From a virus, in IMG/VR virus record IMGVR_UViG_3300042321_000680, positions 1 to 33,699 of that record: a stretch of DNA of 33,699 nt. One strand, written 5' to 3'. The notes under the pieces are model-generated. The model was not told where the DNA came from. It ran no database searches and saw nothing but the letters and a program-made list of their open reading frames with translations. The number at the start of each line of letters is the position of its first letter. Position 1 is the first letter of the stretch. Of this stretch, positions 14,570-21,038 are shown one piece after another. The position numbers and the translations under genes are program-made.

Positions 14570-14596
14570 GGCTGTCTCCTTCGTTTGAGTTGGCGA

Positions 14597-14624
14597 ACTA
14601 TACGCCTGTTCACTAGCGTGTCAA
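14597..14624 (-). promoter_or_regulatory. Sigma70-like promoter for the HNH-AP2 gene
   Basis: On the minus strand there is a perfect -35 TTGACA (14624-14619), a 16-base spacer and TATAGT as -10 (14602-14597). The expected start is near 14590, giving a short leader that contains AAGGAGA before the ATG at 14569. It is the best consensus promoter in the window. Confidence 0.75.
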
Positions 14625-14673
14625 ATCGGAATTATCTGCGTGGCGCTCGGGGAAAACAGTGGTTTGAGGAGTC

Positions 14674-14689
14674 GAACTTTTGTACAGCA
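14674..14689 (+). repeat. GAACTTTTGTACAGC element, distal copy
   Basis: GAACTTTTGTACAGCA matches the elements upstream of integrase at 15660-15672 and 15683-15695, and in inverted orientation at 15623-15635. It lies about 1 kb away from them, between the 48-residue gene and the HNH-AP2 promoter. Separation of like sites on both sides of an early control region is typical of operators or integrase arm sites. Confidence 0.55.
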
Positions 14690-14723
14690 GCGGGTAGTGC
14701 GTATCGGGATTTGGGCTAGAGGC

Positions 14724-14740
14724 TAACGGAAGTTCGGTTA
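14724..14740. promoter_or_regulatory. 17-base dyad, operator-like
   Basis: TAACGGAAGTTCGGTTA is a dyad with one mismatched pair around a central G. It overlaps the stop codon of the 48-residue gene and shares CGGAAGTT with the motif in the promoter near 15170. It could be a repressor site; no such protein is identified here. Confidence 0.4.
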
Positions 14741-14884
14741 ACGTGCAAGTGCTCCAGCCAGCGCATGAACCAGTGCGTCGATGCTGTGGGCAATGGCTTG
14801 GGCAAGGTCGCTCGAGGTGCCGAGCTCCTGGCCTAGGCGGACGAGGACGAGCGATTGCAGGGCGGCGTTCCATCGGCGTTTCAT
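14738..14884 (-). CDS. Small hypothetical protein (48 residues)
   Basis: An AAGGAGG placed 5 bases before the ATG is one of the strongest ribosome sites in the window. The product is 48 residues, beginning MKRRWNAALQSLVLVRLGQE, with an Ala/Leu-rich amphipathic helix at the C-terminus. It lies 24 bases after the zinc-ribbon-like gene. It could be a small early regulator or membrane-surface peptide; nothing more can be read from it. Confidence 0.65.
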   Translation of the reverse strand: MKRRWNAALQSLVLVRLGQELGTSSDLAQAIAHSIDALVHALAGALAR

Positions 14885-14908
14885 GTGGCCCTCCTTGGCC
14901 GAGGTGAG

Positions 14909-15103
14909 TCAGTGTGCAGCTGTTCCGCAACAATGGCACCTCGCCCCGGCCGGCGGAACCTCACGCGATGCTCGAGCTTTCTCATCGCGGCTCAGACAAG
15001 ATCCGCCGCTGCCGCCGTTGCTCATCACCTGCGACCTGCCGCCGACGCAACCAGGGCAATACGGCACGCCGTAAATCCAAAACCATCTGGCCGTTGTCTT
15101 CAT
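14909..15103 (-). CDS. Small Cys-rich, possibly zinc-binding protein
   Basis: The 64-residue product contains CPGC near residue 16, a single Cys near residue 36 and CHCCG near residue 57. That is enough for one zinc site. It begins MKTTARWFWIYGVPYC. The ribosome site is weak, so the exact start is uncertain. It is the first gene after the promoter at 15154-15182, with a leader of about 44 bases. It is possibly an early regulator; no family is recognised. Confidence 0.55.
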   Translation of the reverse strand: MKTTARWFWIYGVPYCPGCVGGRSQVMSNGGSGGSCLSRDEKARASREVPPAGARCHCCGTAAH

Positions 15104-15153
15104 CGTTTCGTGTCCACTTTCTGGCCGCGAGTCTCATTCGCTCGCACGCCAAT

Positions 15154-15182
15154 ACTCTAGGCTATCGGAAGTTAGGCGTCAA
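15154..15182 (-). promoter_or_regulatory. Sigma70-like early promoter with AT-rich upstream element
   Basis: On the minus strand, TTGACG (15182-15177), a 17-base spacer and TAGAGT (15159-15154) form a good promoter. An A/T tract (15188-15207, containing GAAAAAATCTTTTG) lies just upstream of the -35, where an UP element would sit. The spacer carries CTAACTTCCG, the reverse of the CGGAAGTTAG motif that also covers the next promoter. Confidence 0.7.
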
Positions 15183-15227
15183 GTAGTCCACAAAAGATTT
15201 TTTCTGGCAGTTTTCGCCGTGGAAACG

Positions 15228-15506
15228 CTACTTCCGGCGAGCGACAGCCTTCTTCGGCTTCTTCCGCTTAGCGGCAGGACGCTTGGCAAGGTGCTTCTTG
15301 CCGTTGGCTCTGGTGCTCAGCCCGTCTCGAGCCCGCTCCGCTTCCGCCAGCGGGACTAGCTTCAACCGCTCAGAGAACGTCCGAACTATGAGCTTGCCCT
15401 CGCGGATGAGGTGCCTCACCCACGAGTCCGTGCAGCCGATGTAGGCGACGGCCTCAGCAATCGTCAGGTATTCGCCGCCTTCAATCTTGTGAGCCATTGC
15501 GATCAT
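15228..15506 (-). CDS. MerR/excisionase-type DNA-binding protein
   Basis: The 92-residue protein has an HTH_17/excisionase-like domain at residues about 12-60: EYLTIAEAVAYIGCTDSWVR, HLIREGKLIV, and KLVPLAEAERAR. This is the winged-helix arrangement of Xis, AlpA and MerR-type binders. The C-terminus is a Lys/Ala/Pro/Arg tail resembling histone H1 tails, likely for nonspecific DNA binding. Lying divergent from the integrase, it is the natural candidate for excisionase or a lysogeny switch. Start ATG 15506 or 15497 are both possible. Confidence 0.85.
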   Translation of the reverse strand: MIAMAHKIEGGEYLTIAEAVAYIGCTDSWVRHLIREGKLIVRTFSERLKLVPLAEAERARDGLSTRANGKKHLAKRPAAKRKKPKKAVARRK

Positions 15507-15512
15507 GCCCCA

Positions 15513-15540
15513 ATACTACTGTTGAGCGGGAGTTAGTCAA
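15513..15540 (-). promoter_or_regulatory. Promoter of the excisionase-like gene, possibly leaderless
   Basis: On the minus strand TTGACT (15540-15535), 16 bases and TAGTAT (15518-15513) form the promoter. A transcript starting about seven bases downstream would begin at or next to the ATG at 15506, giving a leaderless mRNA. The motif CGGGAGTTAG lies in the spacer. Confidence 0.6.
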
Positions 15541-15718
15541 ACTGTCCATTTGCCCAGACTGTCCAACTAGGGCAACCGGCGCGAGCGGTGGAATCCGCAA
15601 GGCCGGCTGCCCATAGTTGAGTGCTGTACGAAAGTATGAGTGGAGGCGAGTCCGCTCGTGATTTTGTACAGCGTGCAGACGTGAACTTCTGTACACTACT
15701 CAAAAAAGGAGAGCGGAA
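15541..15718. promoter_or_regulatory. Integrase/excisionase intergenic control region
   Basis: This region contains a direct repeat ACTGTCCA (15541-15548 and 15558-15565) and an inverted repeat TTGCCC/GGGCAA (15550-15555 and 15570-15575) around 14 bases. It also holds three copies of a TTYTGTACAG-type motif: 15623-15635 on the minus strand, 15660-15672 and 15683-15695 on the plus strand. A strong AAGGAG precedes integrase. The layout fits an attP or operator region, but no crossover core can be proven without a host junction. Confidence 0.55.
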
Positions 15719-16633
15719 ATGGAACCGATGACGTTGGCTGAGTTGTTCGAGCGGTATGCGGATCTGCGAAATCTGAACCCCAAGACGATGGTGCTGTACT
15801 CAATGCTCTTGGATCGCCTGCGTGCGTTCCTAAAGCACGAGCCCACGGTTGCCGACCTAGATGACCTCGTGATCAGTCGCTACCTCAGAGCCCGTGCTAC
15901 GCAGTCCTGGGGAGGCAAGGTTGTGAGGCCAGCGAGCGTGCAGAAAGACAAGGTGATGCTGGCCGCTGTGTGGAATCTGGCTGCCCGCAAGCGGTGGGCG
16001 AAAGACTTTCCAGAGTTGCCACGCATCAAGGTGTCAAAGAGCATCCCAACAGGCCGGGCCTACACGGCCGAAGACGTGGCGCAGTTGATTCGGCAGTCGC
16101 GTCACCGGCGCGGACGCACCGGCGGAAAGTTGTCGTGCTGGTGGTGGGCCACGCTGATCTACATGGCGTACTGCACTGGCGAACGGGCAACGGCTTTGCT
16201 GTCGCTCAGGTGGGGCGAACTAGACCTCGAGCGTCGGCGGGTGATATTTCGCGGTGAAACTCGCAAAGGGCAGACGCACGACATAGAGCGAGACTTCACC
16301 GAGCAGCTGGCGGCCATGATGCTGCCGCAGCGGGGCCAGCCTGACGAACTGGTGTGGCACTGGGACAGAGCCAGGGGAAGCCTGTGGACTAGCCTCAAGC
16401 TGCTTTGCAGGCTCTCTGGCGTGCGTTACAGGGGCTTCCACGGGCTTAGGCGTACTCGGGCCTCATACGCAGCCCTGGCGGGCGGTACGGCCGCAGCCAC
16501 GCAGGTGCTTGATCACAGCGACCCGAAGCTACAGGAGCGGTACGTGGACCCCACGATCTGCCCCACAGAGCAGAGCAGCGTTGACTGCCTGCCGCCGCTG
16601 GATCTGAACGGGCCAAGCACGCCAGCGGCCTAG
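15719..16633 (+). CDS. int: Tyrosine-type site-specific integrase
   Basis: The 304-residue protein has all catalytic residues of the family: Arg156 in TGERATALLSLRWGELD, Lys183 in TRKGQTHD, His241 and Arg244 in FHGLRRTRAS, His266 in VLDHSDPK and nucleophile Tyr275 in ERYVDP. The N-terminal 100 residues form the SAM-like core-binding domain; no long arm-binding domain is visible. AAGGAG lies 7 bases before the ATG. It inserts and, with an excisionase, removes the phage genome. It is the only supported gene on the plus strand and is convergent with the late operon. Confidence 0.95.
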   Translation: MEPMTLAELFERYADLRNLNPKTMVLYSMLLDRLRAFLKHEPTVADLDDLVISRYLRARATQSWGGKVVRPASVQKDKVMLAAVWNLAARKRWAKDFPELPRIKVSKSIPTGRAYTAEDVAQLIRQSRHRRGRTGGKLSCWWWATLIYMAYCTGERATALLSLRWGELDLERRRVIFRGETRKGQTHDIERDFTEQLAAMMLPQRGQPDELVWHWDRARGSLWTSLKLLCRLSGVRYRGFHGLRRTRASYAALAGGTAAATQVLDHSDPKLQERYVDPTICPTEQSSVDCLPPLDLNGPSTPAA

Positions 16634-16704
16634 GCACAGGGCGAGCGACGGCGGGAAAGGGATAAAACCGCCGCCGCTCAAGCCCTGGCCTAGGCGTTTT
16701 CTTT
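16628..16704 (+). terminator. Large stem-loop terminator between integrase and late operon
   Basis: The arms GCCTAGGC, CAGGGC and GAGCGACGGCGG (16628-16654) pair with CCGCCGCCGCTC, GCCCTG and GCCTAGGC (16668-16695). There is one mismatch, small bulges and a 13-base loop. GTTTTCTTT follows on the plus strand, supporting termination of the integrase transcript. The stop codons of both convergent genes lie in the two CCTAGG arms. Confidence 0.8.
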
Positions 16705-16878
16705 CATGGCCTTTGCCACCGCGAGCAGTTGCCACTCGGCTTTGAGCCGTTGCACTTCTTGCAACAAGTGAATCACGTAGCCGGCCAGCGTCCCGCTCGT
16801 GCCCGTGTAAGCTCCCGAGAAACGGCGGGCGGCCTGCTCCATGGTGGCAAGGTGTTCGGGCGTCAGCGGTTCAGCCAT
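16690..16878 (-). CDS. Small helical protein ending the late operon
   Basis: I choose the ATG overlapping the previous stop by 8 bases, with GAGG upstream. The 62-residue product begins MAEPLTPEHLATMEQAARRF. It has a Gly/Thr-rich turn, then a long amphipathic helix (YVIHLLQEVQRLKAEWQLLA). No domain is recognised. Its stop codon lies in the arm of the shared stem-loop. The longer in-frame extension is Cys/Arg-rich and overlaps the previous gene, so I reject it. Confidence 0.65.
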   Translation of the reverse strand: MAEPLTPEHLATMEQAARRFSGAYTGTSGTLAGYVIHLLQEVQRLKAEWQLLAVAKAMKENA

Positions 16879-17455
16879 TGCGGCCCTCATCGAAAAGCAC
16901 AATCGCCAGCAGGCTATACGCCGAGAGATCCAGCAGCGTGTCACGCACGCCCTCGTGGACGAGCCGGCCGGTGCGGCAGTACGTCTTCAGCCGCTGCACC
17001 TTGTCGGCCACTCTGACGAGACAGGCACGCCACGGCTCGATGCCAACGAACTCAGCGCCCTGGCGGATGTTGGCCAGCGGGTCGCTCTCGCTCCCGTAGT
17101 CCTGGCTCTTGCTCAGGTGCAGATGCCGCACCTCCTCGAGCAGTTCCAGAAACGGCAGCGAGCCGGGCCGCTGCTCGTGCGTGATGCCGTCGCCGGCCAG
17201 ACGCTCAAGGGCTTCGTCTAGTTCGTCCTGCGTCAGGCCAGCACGGTGCAGGTGGTGCTCGTGCAGCAGGTGCTCGATGTATGGCTCATCGACGTGTTGC
17301 GTTTCCTCGGTACTTGCGACAAAGCACCTAGGATCTGTCGCCGCCTGCGACACGCCATACCACTCCTCATGTGGCTTGCCTGCCGCCTGGGCCTCGCGGC
17401 GGATCTGCACAGCAGAACGCAGCAACTCGTTGGCGTCTTCAATCGTGGTCGTCAT
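16871..17455 (-). CDS. DUF1599/MazG-like all-alpha protein
   Basis: The 194-residue protein has a C-terminal domain (about residues 95-190) with SKSQDYGSESDPLANIRQGA, RVADKVQRL and VRDTLLDLSAYSLL. This K/S-x-x-DYG, N, R..DK and D..DL..Y order matches DUF1599-type proteins, which resemble MazG-like nucleotide pyrophosphohydrolases and are common in phages. It would act on nucleotides or modified nucleotides. The N-terminal half is His/Glu-rich and unassigned. It lies in the last part of the late operon, after a phosphoesterase. Confidence 0.75.
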   Translation of the reverse strand: MTTTIEDANELLRSAVQIRREAQAAGKPHEEWYGVSQAATDPRCFVASTEETQHVDEPYIEHLLHEHHLHRAGLTQDELDEALERLAGDGITHEQRPGSLPFLELLEEVRHLHLSKSQDYGSESDPLANIRQGAEFVGIEPWRACLVRVADKVQRLKTYCRTGRLVHEGVRDTLLDLSAYSLLAIVLFDEGRNG

Positions 17456-18347
17456 TGTCGTCCCTTGGTGAATCGTGGAATGATGCCCGCAACTCCGTAT
17501 GGTCTACATTCCACCGCAAGAGCATCCACCAACCGCCAAGCGGGCGTGAGCTCATGCCCTTCTCTACGGCCCAGCCATCGGTGAGGCACTCTTGCTTGTA
17601 GGCCGCCGATCGAACGAGGTGAATCGGCCGCACCCGCACCAGTCCCGTAGGCGAGAGCCGTTGCCGGCTGGCCTCAATCAGCGTCCGCTGGTGGACGTGC
17701 CCGGCGTGTACGCAGTCAGCGTCTACGTCTGTGAGGTAGCGGCTGTAGTCGATGACGCCGCGAGTCACCGGGCCGCCGCCACCGTAGCCGTGGTGATACC
17801 AAAGCCGATAGAGCGCCGTGCTTGTCTTTCCGGCCTTGGCCCGAAACATCACCCAGCCTGAGTAGCCAGCGGCCCTGCACTTGCTGCCACGCACTCGCAA
17901 CTGCTCTACGAGCCGCGTGGTCAGGCACGTCTCCATGCGCTTCCGCACAGCCGTCTCGTGGTTGCCCGGCGTGATGAGCGCCATCTGCTCGCGGTACGGC
18001 TCAAGGTACTCCGCGCACTGGGTAACAATGTCGTCGTAGTAGTTGCCCCTCTGAAACTCTGGCCTTACGTCCCACTTGCCATTGCTGCGCGGATCGTACT
18101 TGCCACCCATCGCGTCAAAGTGATCGCCAATGCTGAGCACTGCGGCGTTGAGCTCGCGGGCCTTGGTCAGGTCCGCAGACAACTTCTCTCGGCTGCACTT
18201 CACCGAGTCCCAATGCCAGTCACTCGAGAGCAGCACCCACAGGCGCTGGTTGAAGTCAATGCGGGTGACGCTGCCTTCAAGGCTTGTGACGTTCCAGGCG
18301 TCGGAAGCGTTCTTTCTGCGGAAGGTGCCAGCACTACGGCCCATCAT
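17439..18347 (-). CDS. Calcineurin-like metallophosphoesterase
   Basis: The 302-residue protein has the five metal-site blocks in order: D43-x-H45 in SSDWHWDS, GDHFD (Asp75), PGNHE (Asn129/His130), HHGYGG (185-190) and the terminal GHVH (216-219). These hold two metal ions and hydrolyse phosphoesters. Substrates in this fold range from DNA ends (Mre11/SbcD) to nucleotides and phosphoproteins. No coiled-coil partner (SbcC-like) is encoded nearby. The start overlaps the metallopeptidase gene by 14 bases. Confidence 0.9.
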   Translation of the reverse strand: MMGRSAGTFRRKNASDAWNVTSLEGSVTRIDFNQRLWVLLSSDWHWDSVKCSREKLSADLTKARELNAAVLSIGDHFDAMGGKYDPRSNGKWDVRPEFQRGNYYDDIVTQCAEYLEPYREQMALITPGNHETAVRKRMETCLTTRLVEQLRVRGSKCRAAGYSGWVMFRAKAGKTSTALYRLWYHHGYGGGGPVTRGVIDYSRYLTDVDADCVHAGHVHQRTLIEASRQRLSPTGLVRVRPIHLVRSAAYKQECLTDGWAVEKGMSSRPLGGWWMLLRWNVDHTELRASFHDSPRDDNDDHD

Positions 18348-18621
18348 TCACCTCTCGGTATCCAAGACTCCAGAGCACGCGGGCAATATCCTTGCCCTGC
18401 TGCTCAACGTGCTCCTCAGACTGAGTTGGATTCAAGGCGTGCAACAGTTCATGCACTAGCACCTCGAGCTTCTTGCGGCCACGCATGCGAGCGTCAAGGA
18501 TGATTCGCGGGTGCTTCGCCTTCTGGCTGAACGTGTAGCCATAGGCAGCACCCTTGAGCGTGGTGAAACGCAGCAGCCACCGCTCGTCGCCGTTCAATGT
18601 GAAAACGTGGTCGTCGGGCAC
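18334..18621 (-). CDS. Small HExxH metallopeptidase-like protein
   Basis: The 95-residue protein starts at GTG with AAGGAG upstream. The centre has VHELLHAL (His57, Glu58, His61), the zincin zinc-binding motif. Glu or His in the following SEEHVE (about 68-73) is a candidate third ligand. The N-terminal half is beta-rich. It resembles minimal gluzincin/SprT-like peptidases seen in phages and is much smaller than ordinary secreted proteases. No signal peptide is seen. Target unknown; virion maturation or host takeover are both possible. Confidence 0.82.
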   Translation of the reverse strand: MPDDHVFTLNGDERWLLRFTTLKGAAYGYTFSQKAKHPRIILDARMRGRKKLEVLVHELLHALNPTQSEEHVEQQGKDIARVLWSLGYREVNDGP

Positions 18622-18655
18622 TGGCCGCTCCTTTGCCCGCAGCGTGGCAGGTGTG

Positions 18656-19048
18656 TCAACCAGTCTTGGCCCTGGCCCTGCGGCACGCCAGCAGCACTAA
18701 CTGCCTTGCCCCTGCGTCAGTCCACGGCAGGATCGTGCGACCATCGGCCCACCGCTTGGCGTGCTCGGCACGCATCACGCCGAGGATAACTGGCATGCCT
18801 TCTCCCTCGCACCAATCAGGGCCCATCTTGTTCATTTTTGCGGCCATGCTGCGGCACGGGCAGTCTGGCGTTGCCTCAATGCCTAACCAGTCGCGTAGAA
18901 GGTCGTGAAGTTCACTGCCTGCACCATGAGCCACATCAGATGAAGGCTGACCGCTTGCAGCAGTGCAGTTGCGCAATGATCCGCAGAAATCGTCACCGAT
19001 TCCGCACTGAACACATTTTCTAGTATGCGGATCACAAACGCAGAACAT
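18656..19048 (-). CDS. Cys-rich hypothetical protein
   Basis: The 130-residue protein begins MFCVCDPHTRKCVQCG, with CxC and CxxC near the N-terminus. It has a DLLRDWLGIEATPDCPCRS helix-plus-CPC motif in the middle and MNKMGPDWC after it. I associate this second half (a conserved CPC, then M-N-x-x-GP-x-WC) with proteins found in planctomycete genomes and phages, from memory; no biochemical role is known to me. It probably binds metal. It lies at the end of the tail region. Confidence 0.7.
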   Translation of the reverse strand: MFCVCDPHTRKCVQCGIGDDFCGSLRNCTAASGQPSSDVAHGAGSELHDLLRDWLGIEATPDCPCRSMAAKMNKMGPDWCEGEGMPVILGVMRAEHAKRWADGRTILPWTDAGARQLVLLACRRARAKTG

Positions 19049-19051
19049 TGG

Positions 19052-19597
19052 TCAATATTGAAACCCGGTTACAGTTGCAGACCCAGAGCCACCAATGAAC
19101 CGCCCGACTGGGTTAATTGCAATTGTGCCAGCCTGCGAAATCGCATTTTCGCATCCTGTGTACACCCAGTTCGCTACGCCATACATTGATGTACCCAAGC
19201 CGCAGGCACTGCAGATAGAAGGGTGCCTCACACTGACGCTAAACTCACCGAGGTTGGCATAAGCAGAAGTGCCCCAAAACCAAAATGAGACGTTGATGCC
19301 GATTCCGCTGACTTCGCAGCAACCTTCCGGCAGTGGAGTGCATAGCTGGCCTCCATCAAACCTAAAGGCCGGACAGTCTGGCGAATAATCAGTGCCCACC
19401 CTAGATAGCGTTAATGATTCGTTGAAGTTATACGTCACGCCACCGCCGCAAAAACTGAGTATGAACGGGTCAGTAATTACACATGAGCCTGCAACGGTGA
19501 CGTTGATGAATCGCGGATACCTGTTGCCAAGGGCTGCAAAGCATTCGCAACACCGTGGGCTTACGCACGTCTCCTGCTGGCAGCACGGGCAAGCCAT
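19052..19597 (-). CDS. Cys-rich, beta-rich virion-associated candidate
   Basis: The 181-residue protein begins MACPCCQQETCVSPRCCECF, with eight Cys in the first 19 residues, and has at least eight more later. The remainder is rich in Gly, Thr, Ser and aromatic residues, typical of beta-structured tail-fibre or decoration proteins. The start codon overlaps the previous stop as TGATG. Its place after the tail proteins favours a virion surface role. The Cys could bind zinc or form disulfides outside the cell. Confidence 0.68.
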   Translation of the reverse strand: MACPCCQQETCVSPRCCECFAALGNRYPRFINVTVAGSCVITDPFILSFCGGGVTYNFNESLTLSRVGTDYSPDCPAFRFDGGQLCTPLPEGCCEVSGIGINVSFWFWGTSAYANLGEFSVSVRHPSICSACGLGTSMYGVANWVYTGCENAISQAGTIAINPVGRFIGGSGSATVTGFQY

Positions 19598-20124
19598 CAG
19601 GGCACCCGCAGTCTAAGGTAGGACGAAGTGACTGTTGCCGTGATAAGCGTGATGCGTGTGGTGCTTGGTGTCTGGCTCACCGTGATGCCGCAGGTGTTGG
19701 TGTTCAGCGTCGCTGCAATGGCGATGCTCACAAGGTTCGTGCCGTCTTGCGTCTGCGTCACAAAGACCGCCGTTGGCCCTTCAAGCTTCGGCACAACGAG
19801 CCACCAGTTGGTGCCTTCTCGCCCAACAACGCAGTCCTCGTTAACGTAGCCCGACAGGGCGATTGGCCACGACAAGTTGGTGACGTTCGCTGTAGCTGTT
19901 GGGGCGTACTTGAACGTTACCGTCTTGACGCTGCCAATCGGCCACGCGCCTGAGAACGTCGCGGCCCGCACCTGCTTCGGGTGCCTATCAGATAAACGCC
20001 TATCAAACGTCAGGGGCGACGCAGCTGCCGGCGTGATCTCGGCTTGGCGAACGACGCGAGCCACACGCTCGGCGCTTTCCCGAGTGAACTGCACCGCGTC
20101 GGCTGGCTTCTTTTGGCGGGCCAT
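19597..20124 (-). CDS. Tail-region structural protein candidate
   Basis: The 175-residue protein has a short basic helix (MARQKKPADAVQFTRESAER) followed by a beta-rich, Thr/Val/Ala-rich domain from about residue 50. This layout suits a small virion protein with an N-terminal attachment helix. No catalytic motif or known domain is seen. The gene follows the distal tail candidate and precedes the Cys-rich protein. Confidence 0.65.
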   Translation of the reverse strand: MARQKKPADAVQFTRESAERVARVVRQAEITPAAASPLTFDRRLSDRHPKQVRAATFSGAWPIGSVKTVTFKYAPTATANVTNLSWPIALSGYVNEDCVVGREGTNWWLVVPKLEGPTAVFVTQTQDGTNLVSIAIAATLNTNTCGITVSQTPSTTRITLITATVTSSYLRLRVP

Positions 20125-20126
20125 TG

Positions 20127-21038
20127 CTACACGGTTGGAGGCGTGCCGAACAGCGGGGAGAAGTTCACTTCCTCGCAGACGCGACGCTCATTAATGAACG
20201 GGAAGTTAGTGAAGTTCATGCCGCCAGAGCCGTCAAGTCCGACAGGATTTGCGGACGCGACCCACTCGACATTCTGGAAATCAAAAACCATAGCGCGTCG
20301 CTTCTGGCCGCCGTCGATAAAGTTCCATCCAACATCTGGCAGAAACAAGTTCCATGTGCTTTGGCGATACTGAAGCTCTGACGTAGTTCGCCAATACTGG
20401 TGGGACACGTTGTTGTAGATTTCGGTGACGTACTCAGTAGAGACGCCAGCCACCTTCCAGCAGTGGACGTTGCTTGTGCCTGCAGCTGCGAGGTAGTTGC
20501 CAGAGTTCAGTTTGTTGGTTGCGTTGATTAGATGAACCGGCCCGTTATCGGCATCAAAGTCCGAGTAGTTCTTTGAAACCTTTGCCACCACAATAAGCTC
20601 TTCAGTTTGCAGCCCCTCGTAGTAGTCAAACGCAGAGTTTGTCAGCGGGCGTCGAGTCGTGCCGTCCCAGTAGTAGAGCGCCGCCACCTGGCTTGGCTTT
20701 GACTCAAAGCTCCACTCCGCAGCGCGGGACGTTGGGGATAGCAGTTCGTTGGCGGAAACCACGCCATACTCAGCCACAGCAAGAACGTGGTACGGCGAAT
20801 CTGAGTAGCGTTCAGTGAGGGTTATTTTGCGAAGGCCGAAGTATGAGTTGGCTATATCAGGGTGCTGAGCTCCGTAGTTGTCTATGCCCAGCGCATTAAT
20901 GACAGCGCCGTGCGTGGTTGGGTTGTTTTGCAGCGTGTCATCAGTCAGCGTCACAGCCCAGGTGCGGACGGCCTTCGGGGAGCCACCTAGCTCGTTCTCA
21001 AAAGTCCTAGCAAGTTCTTCGTATGACGCAACGCCCAT
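20127..21038 (-). CDS. Distal tail / tail tip protein candidate
   Basis: The 303-residue product immediately follows the tape measure gene, the usual position of distal tail (Dit) or tail hub proteins. It is rich in Tyr, Trp, Asn and Thr and looks mostly beta, with no coiled coil or catalytic motif. I cannot confirm a Dit fold from sequence; the call rests on position and composition. The protein may form the receptor-proximal end of the tail. Confidence 0.6.
   Translation of the reverse strand: MGVASYEELARTFENELGGSPKAVRTWAVTLTDDTLQNNPTTHGAVINALGIDNYGAQHPDIANSYFGLRKITLTERYSDSPYHVLAVAEYGVVSANELLSPTSRAAEWSFESKPSQVAALYYWDGTTRRPLTNSAFDYYEGLQTEELIVVAKVSKNYSDFDADNGPVHLINATNKLNSGNYLAAAGTSNVHCWKVAGVSTEYVTEIYNNVSHQYWRTTSELQYRQSTWNLFLPDVGWNFIDGGQKRRAMVFDFQNVEWVASANPVGLDGSGGMNFTNFPFINERRVCEEVNFSPLFGTPPTV

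Noticed and set aside
14613-14939. Minus-strand frame of 108 residues between the HNH-AP2 gene and the zinc-ribbon-like gene
   Set aside because: It is Pro/Arg/His-rich, overlaps the promoter at 14597-14624 and competes with the 48-residue gene that has AAGGAGG.
15541-15575. TTGCCC/GGGCAA inverted repeat as the attP core
   Set aside because: Suggestive, but without a host junction or a duplicated core there is no support for calling an attachment site.
15481-15696. Minus-strand frame of 71 residues upstream of the excisionase-like gene
   Set aside because: It covers the promoter and operator repeats, has no ribosome site and no domain.
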